From assembly GCA_035079385.1 (NCBI GenBank), contig JAVHKY010000029.1:10602001-10666000 (forward strand): a stretch of 64,000 nucleotides of DNA, in the 5' to 3' direction. This DNA is from Aspidiotus rigidus (taxonomy: Eukaryota > Arthropoda > Insecta > Hemiptera > Diaspididae). Each line of letters begins with the position of its first letter. Position 1 is the stretch's first letter. Made by a program: the position numbers and the translations under genes. Positions 12,825 to 23,801 of this stretch are shown here, one piece after another. The notes under the pieces were generated by a model. That model searched no databases. It was given only the letters and a program-made list of their open reading frames with translations, and was not told the origin of the DNA.

Positions 12825-13228
12825 TTTACTTGCATCATTTCTGTTTCACATTTACTGCCTATTTTATCTAAGAAATTTCTCAATATTTATCACTTTTTTT
12901 CAATTTTCAGATCAATCTTCAGTCATCAAGTATTCTTCCTATGTCATCTTCCTCGTTGGATACATTCAATCAAGCTTCATTGAAATCACTATGCATCGCC
13001 CACTGTTACATTCTTGGTCAGTTATTTCTTAATTATTTATTCCTCGTGTTAAGTTTTTATTTTCCGTTTCTTTTCCTTTGATGAGATGAAAGCACATTCA
13101 TTTCTTGCAAAGTCTTTTATTCATCTACAGATGCAATCGATAAGTGAGATGAGAGGTAGGGTAAGAAAGAAAAAAAAATCAACTTATATTATTGAGGAAT
13201 TTACCTTGACATATTCACCCATATTATT

Positions 13229-13367
13229 TTAAATTTTTATTTTAAATTGTTTTATTTTTTGAGGTGGTGCCGACAACAGTCCGTGGACCAATTACTGCCG
13301 ACACCACCTTTACATACTTACAGTAATAATAATTACAATTCTAACTTGAAAAAAAAAAAAAAAAAAA
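13229..13367. repeat. Short dispersed SINE-like element, copy 1 (GGTGGTGCCGAC family)
   Basis: The core 13261-13310 reads GAGGTGGTGCCGACAACAG, then CCAATTACTGCCGACACCACC. A T-rich lead precedes it and an A tract (13349-13366) follows. The core is a hairpin because the two GGTGGTG/CACCACC ends pair. A second copy with the same layout lies at 23529-23717. No A/B boxes of a tRNA-derived SINE are evident. Confidence 0.6.
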
Positions 13368-14675
13368 CATTCATAGGCCTACATACATACACACACACAT
13401 CACATCACCCAACCACATGAATCACACCTCATATACACCTCACTCATGTTCTGCACGTTTGTGTCCCATATTACTGAAATCAGAGTTGACACTGACCAAA
13501 TTTATTTATTTATTATTTTTTTTTTTTTGCAAGACTGGGAGATGAAAGAAAAGTGACAAACAACCATGTTGCCCTTTTTGTAGAAAATGAAAATGTCGGC
13601 CAAAATTTGCTAAACGATCTTTATTCAAACTATACACAAAAACGGACTAACACGTACTGTTCTGTCGAACTCTCATTTTCTTTATCTAGGTAATAGAAAT
13701 TATCGCGGGCTAAACACAACAGATGAAGTTCTCAAAACCTCTAGAAGGTGCCAGTCGGTAACTTCTATTTAGGCTAACTCGGTTCGCCGGTCCGGTGATC
13801 TTCCTATTTGAAATAACTATTATTGTGCTAAAATGAAGCCACGGAGCGACCTCCTCTTATTGTTCATCCATACGGGTTGTTCATATTGTTCCCTGAAGCT
13901 CTATCAGCAGAGTCTTGTCTATCAATGCTTCCAATCGATCTCTACATTTTCCTCTTCTTTGATTTGACATTTCATTGTGACCAATAATACAATGACAATC
14001 AGAAGCAATACAAGTATTGTACACTGAGTGAAAACAATGTCGGCCTATAACCTGTTGATATATTTATAAGAAAACATATGTAATGCTGTAAAACAAACAA
14101 ACGTCCACCAACTCTACTGAACACGCAGATTATATCATGCAGGTACCACGCAGCATCTGCGGTTGCTGTCTACTGAAAATATCACAATAGACTAACACTC
14201 TGTAGGTCAGTAGTAACTGGTTGTACTGATTATTCTTGCATACATTGTGTGCTATTGTTTAATTATACAGTAGTAAACTTGAACTGTGCACATTTGCTAC
14301 GTTTCTTCCTTGTAAGTCAATACAAGGAGGTTTTTGAAGAAACATTGCGATATCTGTTTCTTAGGCCTGGGTAAATAATCACTAAATACATGCATTCACG
14401 GACTGAATGATTCATTAAAATAATTTTACATACATAATTTGAACAAAAATTTTGATTGAAAAAAATTTTCAAAACCTTACTTTAGGCATATTTTTTATGG
14501 TAATTACTAAGTAGTAAGTCATTAACTGAAGCTTAGGAATCAAATTCATGTTGAATGATTTTGGTCCCCTATTTAGGGTCGTCCACTAGATCTAGGTGCG
14601 CTGCTAACTCGTTTCCCTCAAGAATGATCTTTTCAAACTAAACGAATCCGTTCCTTTAAGTTACGGCTATCAATA
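13368..14675. other. Intergenic, no gene seen
   Basis: Contains CA-rich microsatellite wording (13380-13440) and a T tract (13510-13530). The ORFs are short and unsupported. Confidence 0.4.
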
Positions 14676-14728
14676 CTAAACAAGAAAGAGGAATACTCCA
14701 CGTCGGAGTATTCCTCTTTCTTGTTTAG
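14676..14728. repeat. Perfect 24-bp inverted repeat with 5-nt loop
   Basis: CTAAACAAGAAAGAGGAATA... at 14676 pairs perfectly for 24 bp with the sequence ending at 14728, around loop ACGTC. AGAATGATCTTTTCAA occurs both upstream (about 14621) and directly after the hairpin, so this is probably a templated (snap-back) duplication. Confidence 0.85.
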
Positions 14729-15103
14729 AATGATCTTTTCAATTTGGTTTCATTCAGCCTTTGGTAACTTTTTCCAAACTGAAGAGTTAGTTGAGTAGTG
14801 TCTCCACACATTACTTTGTTTCAGTTCCTCCTTGACAGTATTTCATTGTATCAGCAATTTGCGCAACAATTTATAAAAATTAAAATCCAAAAACTTGAAA
14901 TACAGAACGACGAAGACAATGACAAATTAAAGCTCGAAGGAACCTGAAAGTTACAAATTGTGACAAAGCCTGCATAAAATAGGACAGTAGGTACTACTAA
15001 TTCTATTACAATCCAATTTAAAATTAATACTTTTTATTGTTCTTAGATACTTCAATAGCCTCTCTTATTTTTCTTTTTGTAATATTCTTCTCATAACCCA
15101 TGA

Positions 15104-15382
15104 TCAAAGTATTATTAAAATGAAAAATGTGTCCCTTGGAAGAAACATGTTTGCAAAGGGCAGTACGTCCAATTTATGCACACTTAATCTATTCTTAAGA
15201 CGTTGCTTAGTTTCTCCTATGTAATGATTATCACAATTGGCGCAAGGAATGTTGTAAACTAGACCTAAATATTCATCCTTGGATACAGGATCCATCTTAC
15301 TAAAGGATATTATTGAAGATTGACCCTTAGGGCATAGATTGGAATGCGGCTTTTGAACTACAGTCCCCACATTTGATAGCAA
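15104..15382 (-). pseudogene. GIY-YIG endonuclease fragment of a Penelope-like retroelement
   Basis: The minus-strand frame contains GLVYNIPCANCDNHYIGE followed by TKQRLKNRLSVHK. It shows the paired GVY/YIG signature, the intervening Cys-x2-Cys and the basic helix with His that are typical of the C-terminal nuclease of Penelope-like elements. The reverse transcriptase is not visible next to it, and the frame runs into unrelated sequence, so this is a relic. Confidence 0.7.
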
Positions 15383-15562
15383 ACAGCCTATGCAACTGGT
15401 TCCTGTTCCAGTCTTTTACAACAATTATAAACATAATGCTGGTAAATCAACAATTTAGTCAGCTGTGGTGGAAGAACAATCAGGTCAGCATAATTACAAA
15501 ATTGCGGGATATGCCCTAATAACATTAAACCATATTGTCTGGCTAGATTAGTGGTTAAAGCA

Positions 15563-16285
15563 TTACTTCTGCATTTCAATTATAATGAATAAATTACCTT
15601 GGCCATTCAATAATGAACTTTCTGTATCTGTAGCTAAACCTACTTTCTTAGGAAAAGAGTATTTACAAAAATTATTAAGAATGGAAACATTTTTAACTGC
15701 ATGTTGCGTAGCACATGAATCAATACAGAAATTTGATTTAATATTAAGAGAATTTAAAGTTGAATTATCATTACCTATATTACATTGCTGACGACAGCTG
15801 TAACAAAGAGGCTTACCATAAGAGCAATCCTGTTCAGTATGAAAGTAAGTTCTGCACATCAAACATTGATTTTGTTTCTTCTCTTCATTTGACATTTTAT
15901 GGAGTCGCTCTTGCTTTGTAACAGAATACAAATCTTTGATACGTACTCTTGTTTTTCCACTTACCAGACCAGCCACAGATTTGTACTTTGGATCAGTAGA
16001 TTTGTTACAAATCATCCTTGTGACTGGAGAAATTTGTCTTGAAACGGGAATTGTTTTTCTTCTGGTGATGATTTCAGTGACCTTGGGTTCTTCATTAATA
16101 TGGTTTGTCTCTATGACGGCGCGGCGTTCAGTAAATGAATCACGTGTTTGTGATAGCCTGCTGCAATAGTTGTAATGTGAAGTGGAATAATTACTAATCC
16201 AAATTTTTCCAGCAATCATTGTGAACAAGATATTGAAGGAAACTTTGAATTTTAAATTTTCCATCTCTATTTTGACTGGCTCCAT
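15563..16285 (-). pseudogene. Ty1/copia-type gag-protease fragment (copy A)
   Basis: The 240-residue open frame holds a canonical CCHC zinc knuckle (CLMCRTYFHTEQDC) and then an aspartic-protease motif CIDSCATQHAVKN with VGLATDTES and GQGNL downstream, the order seen in Ty1/copia polyproteins. The catalytic Asp-Ser-Gly is Asp-Ser-Cys, so the protease is likely dead. Integrase, RT and LTRs are not found beside it. Confidence 0.6.
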
Positions 16286-17124
16286 CTTCTTTATTGCTTC
16301 ATCAAGTTTCTTGTATTACTTCTTTACAAGCCGCAGAGTCTCTTAGAATCTGCTTTGCAGTTGAAAATTCTGAAAATATTTCCTATATAAAATTGATCTT
16401 CATATCTTAGTCTTTAAATTCCATAATATTATCTTCAAATTCAATGCTCAAGATATATCAATTCTCTCCCATATGAGGATTTGAGCTATCAATTTAGTAG
16501 AAGTTTTCTTGTGGACAATCTGTCTTCATTGAAATTCAGTTTGAGTTTGATGAGGTGTAAGTAGTGCGCTCAATATACTGGCTCTCTTACGATGTTGGTA
16601 TGGAAATCGCTGATTTTCTTTTAATTGAGCATTTTTTATTTTCAACAAACTAGGTCCAAGCACAATCACTTTCATCTATGATTTTACACGCGATCTCGCC
16701 TTACACTGTGTAACCTTTTTCTATGATGCACACTGATAATTAGACTCACCAGAATTGCGAGGTTTGTCTTTGCTCCTCCCAATATGGAAAGAGGAGGGTA
16801 CAGTATGCGCTTCCTCGGTCTCCGGGCAAGAGGCCGCGCCTCCAACATCCTGAGATGGTCGACAAAGTCGCTGTAACAGGCTGATTAGTGGGCAGTGGTA
16901 TGCCTGTAGGCGGGCACAACGGCCCCCTGCCTCTAGGTCTATCAGGACCATAACGATTGAGTGGGCGCGAAGCGAATGACCAAGTGGGTTCACCAACCCC
17001 AAAGTTGCGTTACTGTGAGTAACACCAGCGGACGCACAAACGGACGAAAAGTTAAATATTGAAGTGTGCTAAAAACTAGTGATGTTGATAGAAGTAAAAG
17101 GTGCTGAAGCGCGATGGTATTGTC
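16286..17124 (-). other. Probable 3' LTR region of the neighbouring BEL/Pao relic
   Basis: On the minus strand this follows the end of the BEL/Pao polyprotein. A TGTTGGAGGCGCGGCC start at 16847 is reminiscent of BEL LTR starts. The LTR end and a matching second LTR cannot be identified, so the borders are uncertain. Confidence 0.25.
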
Positions 17125-17890
17125 CTATTGGAAAGGAATATCAACTGGGAGATGTACAAGTTTTATAATAGGACAACGAAACGTGCTTTTTGCCGTTTGG
17201 ACAGTGCAGACGCGCACCATGCCATCGGCGCCAGGATGAGTTTCTGTTACTTGGCCGATGTTCCATTGATTGGAAACAAAGTTGTCTTCACGTATGATGA
17301 CTAAATTGTTCATACGTAAGTTGAGTTGGCGATCTCGCCATTTAGGACGGATTTGTAGGGAACAAAGATAATTGTGAGACCACTTTTTCCAAAATTCCTG
17401 TGTGGTTTTTTGCAGGAGCTTGAAAGAGGTTTTTATAGTCGAAGCTGGAGTGTCAAATTGAGGAGCAGGAATGGAAGCTAGTGATCGACCGATCAGGAAA
17501 TGACCCGGAGTGTGCACCAAGAGGTCGTTCATGTCTTCAGAGAGGGCGCATAAAGGTGAAACTTAAAGTTGCTCTTAGGTAAGAGAGCACGTGGACTTGA
17601 TATATGAGATAAGGTGGCGTTTCACCAATTTTACATTGGCTTCCCAAAGCCCTCCTATATGAGGTGAGGGGGGGGGGGGATAAATTCCCATTGGATGTCT
17701 TTTTTAGTACACAAGGACTCCATATTTTTGAATATATTCTTCAAGTCGTTGTTTGCACGGACCTGGGGATGAGCTTTGCTGTTCAAATGCTCCCAGCGTG
17801 TGACAATGCTCATACTCCAGTTGTCGATATGTCTGGTCGTCCATTGGTGCCATGACAGCCGCAAGATGCTCCAGGAAAGCGGTCTTCCGT
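17125..17890 (-). pseudogene. BEL/Pao retrotransposon: end of integrase plus DUF5641 tail
   Basis: Reading from 17890 down, the frame contains NNDLKNIF, then IQWEFIPPPP and GGLWEANVK, the conserved end of BEL/Pao integrases. After a frame change, 17532-17125 carries TPGHFLIGRSL, FWKKWSHNYLCSLQ, RPKWR and a C-terminal HPGADGMVRVCTV block, which is the DUF5641 domain. The two parts are out of frame and lack upstream RT, so the copy is broken. Confidence 0.8.
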
Positions 17891-18339
17891 GGATTCATCT
17901 TCTGTTGTAGGAGCTTTTCCTTTTAAAGTACTCCCAATGCAGATGCCAACGCTGCCACAGTTTCATTTGCCATTTGTTTTCCATTTTGATTCTTTGGTTG
18001 GTTGAGAACCAATGAAGGACCACACTTTCCAGCCAAGGCCGTCGCACTGTCTCCTGAACAGGAAGCGTGGTCAAATTGCTGACTACTCGGCGTTTAATTG
18101 AAAAAATAAACGGTTATTGACTTGATTATCAACTAAAACTTCAATAAACACAGCATGAAAAACCAATAATTCAAATTCCCTCAAAATTTGCAAACACTAC
18201 TTGTATCAATCTAAAACTTCTGTCCAAACAATTATAGTAAGGCAGTACAAGAATATATTACTCATTTGAACTACCTAATTATGAAAATTTGTGTATACTC
18301 CAGAAACTGTAGCAATAAGAAATCAGAATACAATTATTC

Positions 18340-18760
18340 TGGATTAATTAATTTGCCGTTGATCTTACTGTATACCAGTAGTTCTCCTTGTTTGGTTGCT
18401 ACTATAGTCATTCCATCCTTTGCCACTTTTACTATGGAGTCAGGTCCTTGTAGTTCAATTTTATTCTAGAGACTATTCTGATATTTGTGAATGATATGAT
18501 AGTTACATCCACTGTCACCCATAAATGTGATGGTATTTGATTCATGAACTGGTTCCTTTTCGGCGTCTTTCAATTTATTTGCTAATGCTGCAAACTTGAC
18601 GTCAGCATTAGAATTGCGTTCAGCTATATTAGCGCTCTTATTGGTATATTTATTTGCAAAATGGCCTTTAGAATTACATCTGTAACAAGTAATCTTATTT
18701 ATATCAAAATTTTTACCTTTATATGGTTTTAATTCATAAATACATACCAACTCCAGTTTC
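18340..18760 (-). pseudogene. Ty1/copia-type gag-protease fragment (copy B)
   Basis: A zinc knuckle of CCHC type with its last Cys replaced by Tyr (CYRCNSKGHFANKY) is followed by FMGDSGCNYHI, a copia protease active-site motif (Asp-Ser-Gly). After a frame break the downstream protease segment continues to about 18340 (a KVAKDGMTIVATKQGEL-like stretch). It is distinct from copy A, 2 kb away. Confidence 0.6.
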
Positions 18761-19603
18761 CAATTGACTTCATGTGCTTGAATTTTCTAAAGCAGCTAGA
18801 GCCTGTTTCACTTTGTATCTAGAATTGAATTGCGTCCTTCAAATACCTTCCAATATTGCATTGTGTTGAATCAATTAAATGAGAGGAATAATCACAAAAA
18901 TATTATTTCTTTACACTACTAACAAATATGAATGGCCGCATGCAGAGCACAGAGATAGACTTGGACAAAGAAGCAAGGGTGTTGGAGGGATTATTTTTTT
19001 AGGGGCCTCCACCCCCAGAACATTTCCAGAAAGTGACCCTCCAACTCCAGTTGCCGCCAGTGCAGCGGTTCCCAAACTGTGGGTCACGACTCTTTGGTGG
19101 TCCGCAAAAAAATTCCGGATGAGTTGCAAAAAATTCTAACAAACCCGGCTATTGAGGGGAAAAGAATAAATACAACACAAATATATACGTAAGTGCAGGG
19201 AATTGAAAAAAAAAAAGAAAATAAGATGTGTGAAGAACGCAATATCTTATCTAAGTTGTGTACATGCTAAACTCTGTCTTATAGACTCCATTGGGTATCT
19301 TGTGGTAAAGTGCTAACAAGACTTGTGGAATTACGTGATGAAATAGTTGTGGTCACTTGAGAAGGACTTCATCATGAGACTGACCTACCTGGCTGATATA
19401 TTTGGGAAGTTGGACGACCTCAGTTTGACTCTTCAAGGAAGTGGTGGCACGCATATATTCTCTGTCTGTGACAAAATTTACAGTTTCAAGCAAAAATTGC
19501 AGCTCTGGCAGCAGAACATTGAGGCTGGAAACCATGATTGTGTTGAAAATTTTTTAATAAAAAACTGGACAAGAATTTGTACCAATGATTGTTTTGAGAC
19601 ACT

Positions 19604-20199
19604 CCGTCAGCCAAAGCGCCTTTATCATTTGCACCCTTCTTCACTTTTTTAGCCAATCGTCGTCTGACCGATCGGCTAACGAAAGGTTTTTCCGAAACCA
19701 TTGTCACCACCTTCCTATTTTGAGCCCTAGCCCAAAAGAGAGCCTCCCATTTACGCACCAGATAACCCAAGGTGCTCTGGTGTATATGGAGGTCCTGCGT
19801 GGCCTTTCCACAATAGGATTCATACTCCTTTGCGTCCTCCACCAATTCATCATACCACTCTTCCAACCAGTTTTTAGCCGGATTACCACAAGGCACATCC
19901 GGATCCTCCAATACACGTTGGTACATACCGTCGCATATTGCTCGACTGTCAGGGTGGTTCGTCATTTGATGGAAGCGATATTCCACCTGCTCTTCAAGGG
20001 GTTTTTCCCAACGGGATAACCCCTTCCGACTCGCTGGCGGCGCAGCCGCCTTTCTTCTCTGCAGTTTCTTCAGGGGTTGCCTTTCGATAGACAACCGGCA
20101 TATTTTGGAATTCTTAAAGACCCAAAAATGAAAACGAATGAAATATTCAAAATAAATTTTATACAAAATACAATTAAAAAATCGCAGTTTTTGCCACAA
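19604..20199 (-). CDS. Unrecognised ORF carried by the 658-bp insertion
   Basis: A long minus-strand frame opens at 20199 and leaves the insert at 19604, after which it reads antisense hAT sequence. So only about 195 codons belong to it and its own end is missing. The part from about 20060 down is amphipathic and rich in Trp, Glu and Lys (for example KNWLEEWYDELVEDAKEYES and LVRKWEALFWARAQNRKV), ending in a strongly basic RRRLAKKVKKG segment. This looks like real protein composition, unlike the AT-rich first 45 codons. I do not recognise the family. Confidence 0.4.
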
Positions 20200-20261
20200 A
20201 TCTCAGTTCACAATTAAACGGAGCATAAAGCAAAAATTATACAATTTCGTTTTGAGACACT
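19604..20261 (-). mobile_element. 658-bp insertion with 13-bp target duplication
   Basis: GTTTTGAGACACT occurs at 19591-19603 and again at 20249-20261. Removing one copy plus the DNA between rejoins the hAT transposase relic. There are no terminal inverted repeats and no poly(A) at either end. A 13-bp duplication is typical of LINE-mediated insertion, yet a tail is absent. The insert contains an unrecognised reading frame on the minus strand. Confidence 0.7.
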
Positions 20262-20439
20262 AGTGACCTTTTTGGAGACAAACAAGCTCGTGCTACCTTT
20301 GTGGATTTGTACTTAAATGCTGGATCATTTAGGCGCGTTAGGCAATAACTTCGAGATTTATTTCAAAGATTCAATGGAAAAGTGCGCTAGTAAAATGTGG
20401 GTAGCTACCCCCTTCCTTCCAAACCAGGTTCTTATGCTC

Positions 20440-21769
20440 CTCGGAGGTCTCATCTTTTGAGCATGAAGAAACAAGCCACATATGAGGGCGGCATTCACTT
20501 CCATTTGCGTCACATGCATGGATGGTATACTTCCCCTTATATTTCACTGCTGTATGGTGTCAATTATGAAGAATTCTTGTCTTCTGGGGATACTCTTCTT
20601 CTTTCTAAGATTCTTTTTAATAAAATGTATTGTTCTAATGAGCTTCTAATTGTTTTATTCTCTACTAACTTCTTTTTTAAATAAGGATGGAAAGATTCAA
20701 TACTCATGTTGGCGTTCATTTTGCTACCAATGTGATAACAATATGCCTAGTGGGTTGCATGTGGAGCATAGTAAGTCCTATTATATTTAATGAATGACTC
20801 TAAATCTGAATCTGTATTCATGAGAAATTCTTTCAATTTTGTCTGAAATGATTAAATATCCGTGATTTGCGATAATTTATACAACTTCATAAGGGCCTTC
20901 TTTCGCTTGTTGGAATTTTTGATTTTCCTTTGATTTTTCCTCTACCTCATTGCAAAATTCTGAAAGTTGTCATCAAGTTACGCAAGTGCTTTAGATAATT
21001 CAACTTCATTGAATCACAACCATGAAAAATATCCAGGAACATGGATTGAATTCTTAGGGTACATCTAAGTCCATCATCAGAAGATTGTATTATAGCTAGG
21101 TAATCAAAATTATTGAGATAAAAATTAGAAAACGTATTTAATTTGACAAAAGGACCAATAGAACAAAGTATTGAATTTGATAAAAGAACCAATACAAAAA
21201 AATACTCAATTTGACAAAAAAAAAAAAAAAAAAAAACAATAAAACAAGATACAGAACTAATTTGCCCACATTTGTGGTTTTGTACTTACATAGACCATCT
21301 CTTCCATCTCAGTTTCTTCCTCGCTCATTTTTGGTCAGTAAGTTCGAATGATATTTTGAAATGTTATTCAGTTTTTTTTTACAAAAATTCAAAAAAAGAT
21401 TCACAATTGGGCGCAACAATTATGATATTTTAAAACGTTCTTCAGTTTTTTTTTTTTTTTTACTATTTATGACAGATCTACGCATTGTTTAATGTCTGTA
21501 CTATCACATAAGGAACTTATAGAAATTTTAACAAATCAATCTAGAGTTGCCTCTAAATAATTTTTTTTTAAATTATTTCATTTAAGACATCGTTTGCTGA
21601 TTTCATTAATAAATGTTTCCTCAAAAATAAAACATCTATCCTCCATTTTGAGGAACAAGACCAGCTTCTTACCAGTCCTTAAATCATTGTCTTTCACTGT
21701 TTTGGGGATCCTTTTCTGTGTTTTGAGTTACCTAACAATTTTTCAAATATATAGAGAAGAGGAAACTCT
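20440..21769. other. No gene recognised
   Basis: Contains A and T tracts at 21217-21236 and 21446-21461 and small ORFs without family signatures. It lies inside the candidate hAT composite, between the transposase relic and the rictor fragment. Confidence 0.35.
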
Positions 21770-22913
21770 CAAACCAGGATTCATTAAGATTCTCTTTTTT
21801 AGTTCTTCCTGAAAGATAAAAACATTGACTTCTGAAAGATACCTGAAAAATAATTGAAAAAGTAATATTTTAAATGGAAAAAAAAAAAAACAGGACGATG
21901 TTTCAATTTTTCAGATGAGTACCAATAATTTGAAAATGTTGAACGATACGAATTTCAAAAGTTTCTTGTAGAAACTGATATATTTTTTCAAATCTTCTGC
22001 AAAGAAGTATAGTCACACACCTCTGAAACCTGAATTCATGGGAGTAAATATTTATACTTTGGTTGCCTGTGATTTGATAGACGTTTTATTGGATTCCGGG
22101 ACGGTTAGTAATCCGATATGGCATGGAAAGTTACTTTTTCAGGTGACCTTCAAACCAGGATTCATTAAGATTCTCTTTTTTAGTTCTTCCTGAAAGATAA
22201 AAACATTGACTTCTGAAAGATACCTGAAAAATAATTGAAAAAGTAATGTTTTAAATGAAAAAAAAAAAAAAACAGGACGATGTTTCAATTTTTCAGATGA
22301 GTACCAATAATTTGAAAATGTTGAACGATACGAATTTCAAAAGTTTCTTGTAGAAACTGATATATTTTTTCAAATCTTCTGCAAAGAAGTATAGTCACAC
22401 ACCTCTGAAACCTGAATTCATGGGAGTAAATATTTATACTTTGGTTGCCTGTGATTTGATAGACGTTTTATTGGATTCCGGGACGGTTAGTAATCCGATA
22501 TGGCATGGAAAGTTACTTTTTCAGGTGACCTTCAAACCAGGATTCATTAAGATTCTCTTTTTTAGTTCTTCCTGAAAGATAAAAACATTGACTTCTGAAA
22601 GATACCTGAAAAATAATTGAAAAAGTAATGTTTTAAATGAAAAAAAAAAAAAAACAGGACGATGTTTCAATTTTTCAGATGAGTACCAATAATTTGAAAA
22701 TGTTGAACGATACGAATTTCAAAAGTTTCTTGTAGAAACTGATATATTTTTTCAAATCTTCTGCAAAGAAGTATAGTCACACACCTCTGAAACCTGAATT
22801 CATGGGAGTAAATATTTATACTTTGGTTGCCTGTGATTTGATAGACGTTTTATTGGATTCCGGGACGGTTAGTAATCCGATATGGCATGGAAAGTTACTT
22901 TTTCAGGTGACCT
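21770..22913 (+). repeat. Three head-to-tail copies of a 382-bp unit containing a rictor exon
   Basis: Unit starts at 21770, 22151 and 22533 (periods 381 and 382). Copies are almost identical, differing mainly in the length of an A tract and a few bases. Each unit includes one predicted rictor exon (21972-22103, 22354-22485, 22736-22867) preceded by TTCTTGTAG and followed by GTTAGT. Confidence 0.95.
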
Positions 22914-23528
22914 AAATTTTGTTATCTTCTTCCAGAGTGACGGATTGAAGATGCTTTCTTTTTTTTTCTTTTTTTTTTTTTTACAAGCTTTGAAGCTACT
23001 CTAGGGTCCTGATTTCCTCGAAGATTTAGAGATTCAGTTTAAGAAATTAGAGGAAGCGAAATCCGTTCACGATTGTTTATTGAGTCTTTCACGCTTGGTG
23101 AATTCTCTAAGTCAAGACTACTTTTTATTATTGGGACGCTTGAGTGATTCGGACGCTGGTTTGTTAGTGCTGGAGAAAAGTGGTGTTTTACAAAAGTATG
23201 TTGTTTTGCAAATCACGTTTTTATTAACCTCGCACTTCGAGTATTCGTGGATATAACTGAATAGCAAAATTGTTCCAATTGCAACATATCGCTTGTAACA
23301 TCAATCTAGATTGCTACCTACGTCAAACTTATCATCTCAAGTCTCAGTTACATTCATAGTGATTGCACCAGGTTAAAAAAACGAGAACTCAATTTGGATT
23401 AATGTACTCGAAAGTGTTTTCTCGGTATTTCATTTCCACGTCGTGTGTATTTGTTGCAGGAAATTGCTCAGTAGTGTCCTATCTTGTAGTTCCGCGCCGG
23501 CTAGATTATATGCGACCAAATACTTACG

Positions 23529-23717
23529 ATCGTTTTATTTTTTTTTAATTTTTTTATTTTTTGGGGTGGTGCCGACAACAGCCTGGGAGCCAATTACCGC
23601 CGACACCACCCTTAAGAGATCGATCCATGTTAATTTGCTTCTAATTACGAGAAAAAAAAATAAAAAAATAAATAATAATAATAATAATAATAAAATAAAA
23701 TAAAATAAAATATTACG
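23529..23717 (+). mobile_element. SINE-like element, copy 2, inserted in a rictor exon
   Basis: TTACG at 23524-23528 is repeated at 23713-23717, giving a 5-bp target duplication. Excising the insert rejoins the rictor frame exactly at ...TKYLR. The core (GGTGGTGCCGACAACAG ... GCCGACACCACC) matches the copy at 13261. The 3' end is A-rich with (ATA)n and (AAAAT)n tails, which suggests retroposition. Confidence 0.75.
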
Positions 23718-23801
23718 GATTGGTACCAGAAGACCGCGAAGTTTTCAACATTGGGTGATCGAAATGCTAGTGAATCAACTGTACGATGAGAATCAAACGA
23801 T

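Larger units (their letters stand above)
19285..20400 (+). pseudogene. hAT transposase relic, split by an insertion
   Basis: Segments recognisable as the middle of a hAT (ZBED5/FAM200-like) transposase are GKVLTRLVELRDEIVVV (about 19300-19350), RLTYLADIFGKLDDLSLTLQ and KIYSFKQKLQLWQQNIEAGN (19347-19520). The frame resumes after the insertion at 20262 and reaches a GNNFEIYFKD...WVATPF block near 20330-20410. The N-terminal half and the C-terminal dimerisation region are missing. It is non-functional because of stops, deletion and the 658-bp insertion. Confidence 0.7.

Noticed and set aside
15388..15579. 63-codon minus-strand ORF between Penelope and copia fragments
   Set aside because: Could not be assigned to either element; no motif.
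23443..23703. 86-codon ORF taken as a gene of its own
   Set aside because: It is the rictor exon running into the SINE-like insertion and its A-rich tail.
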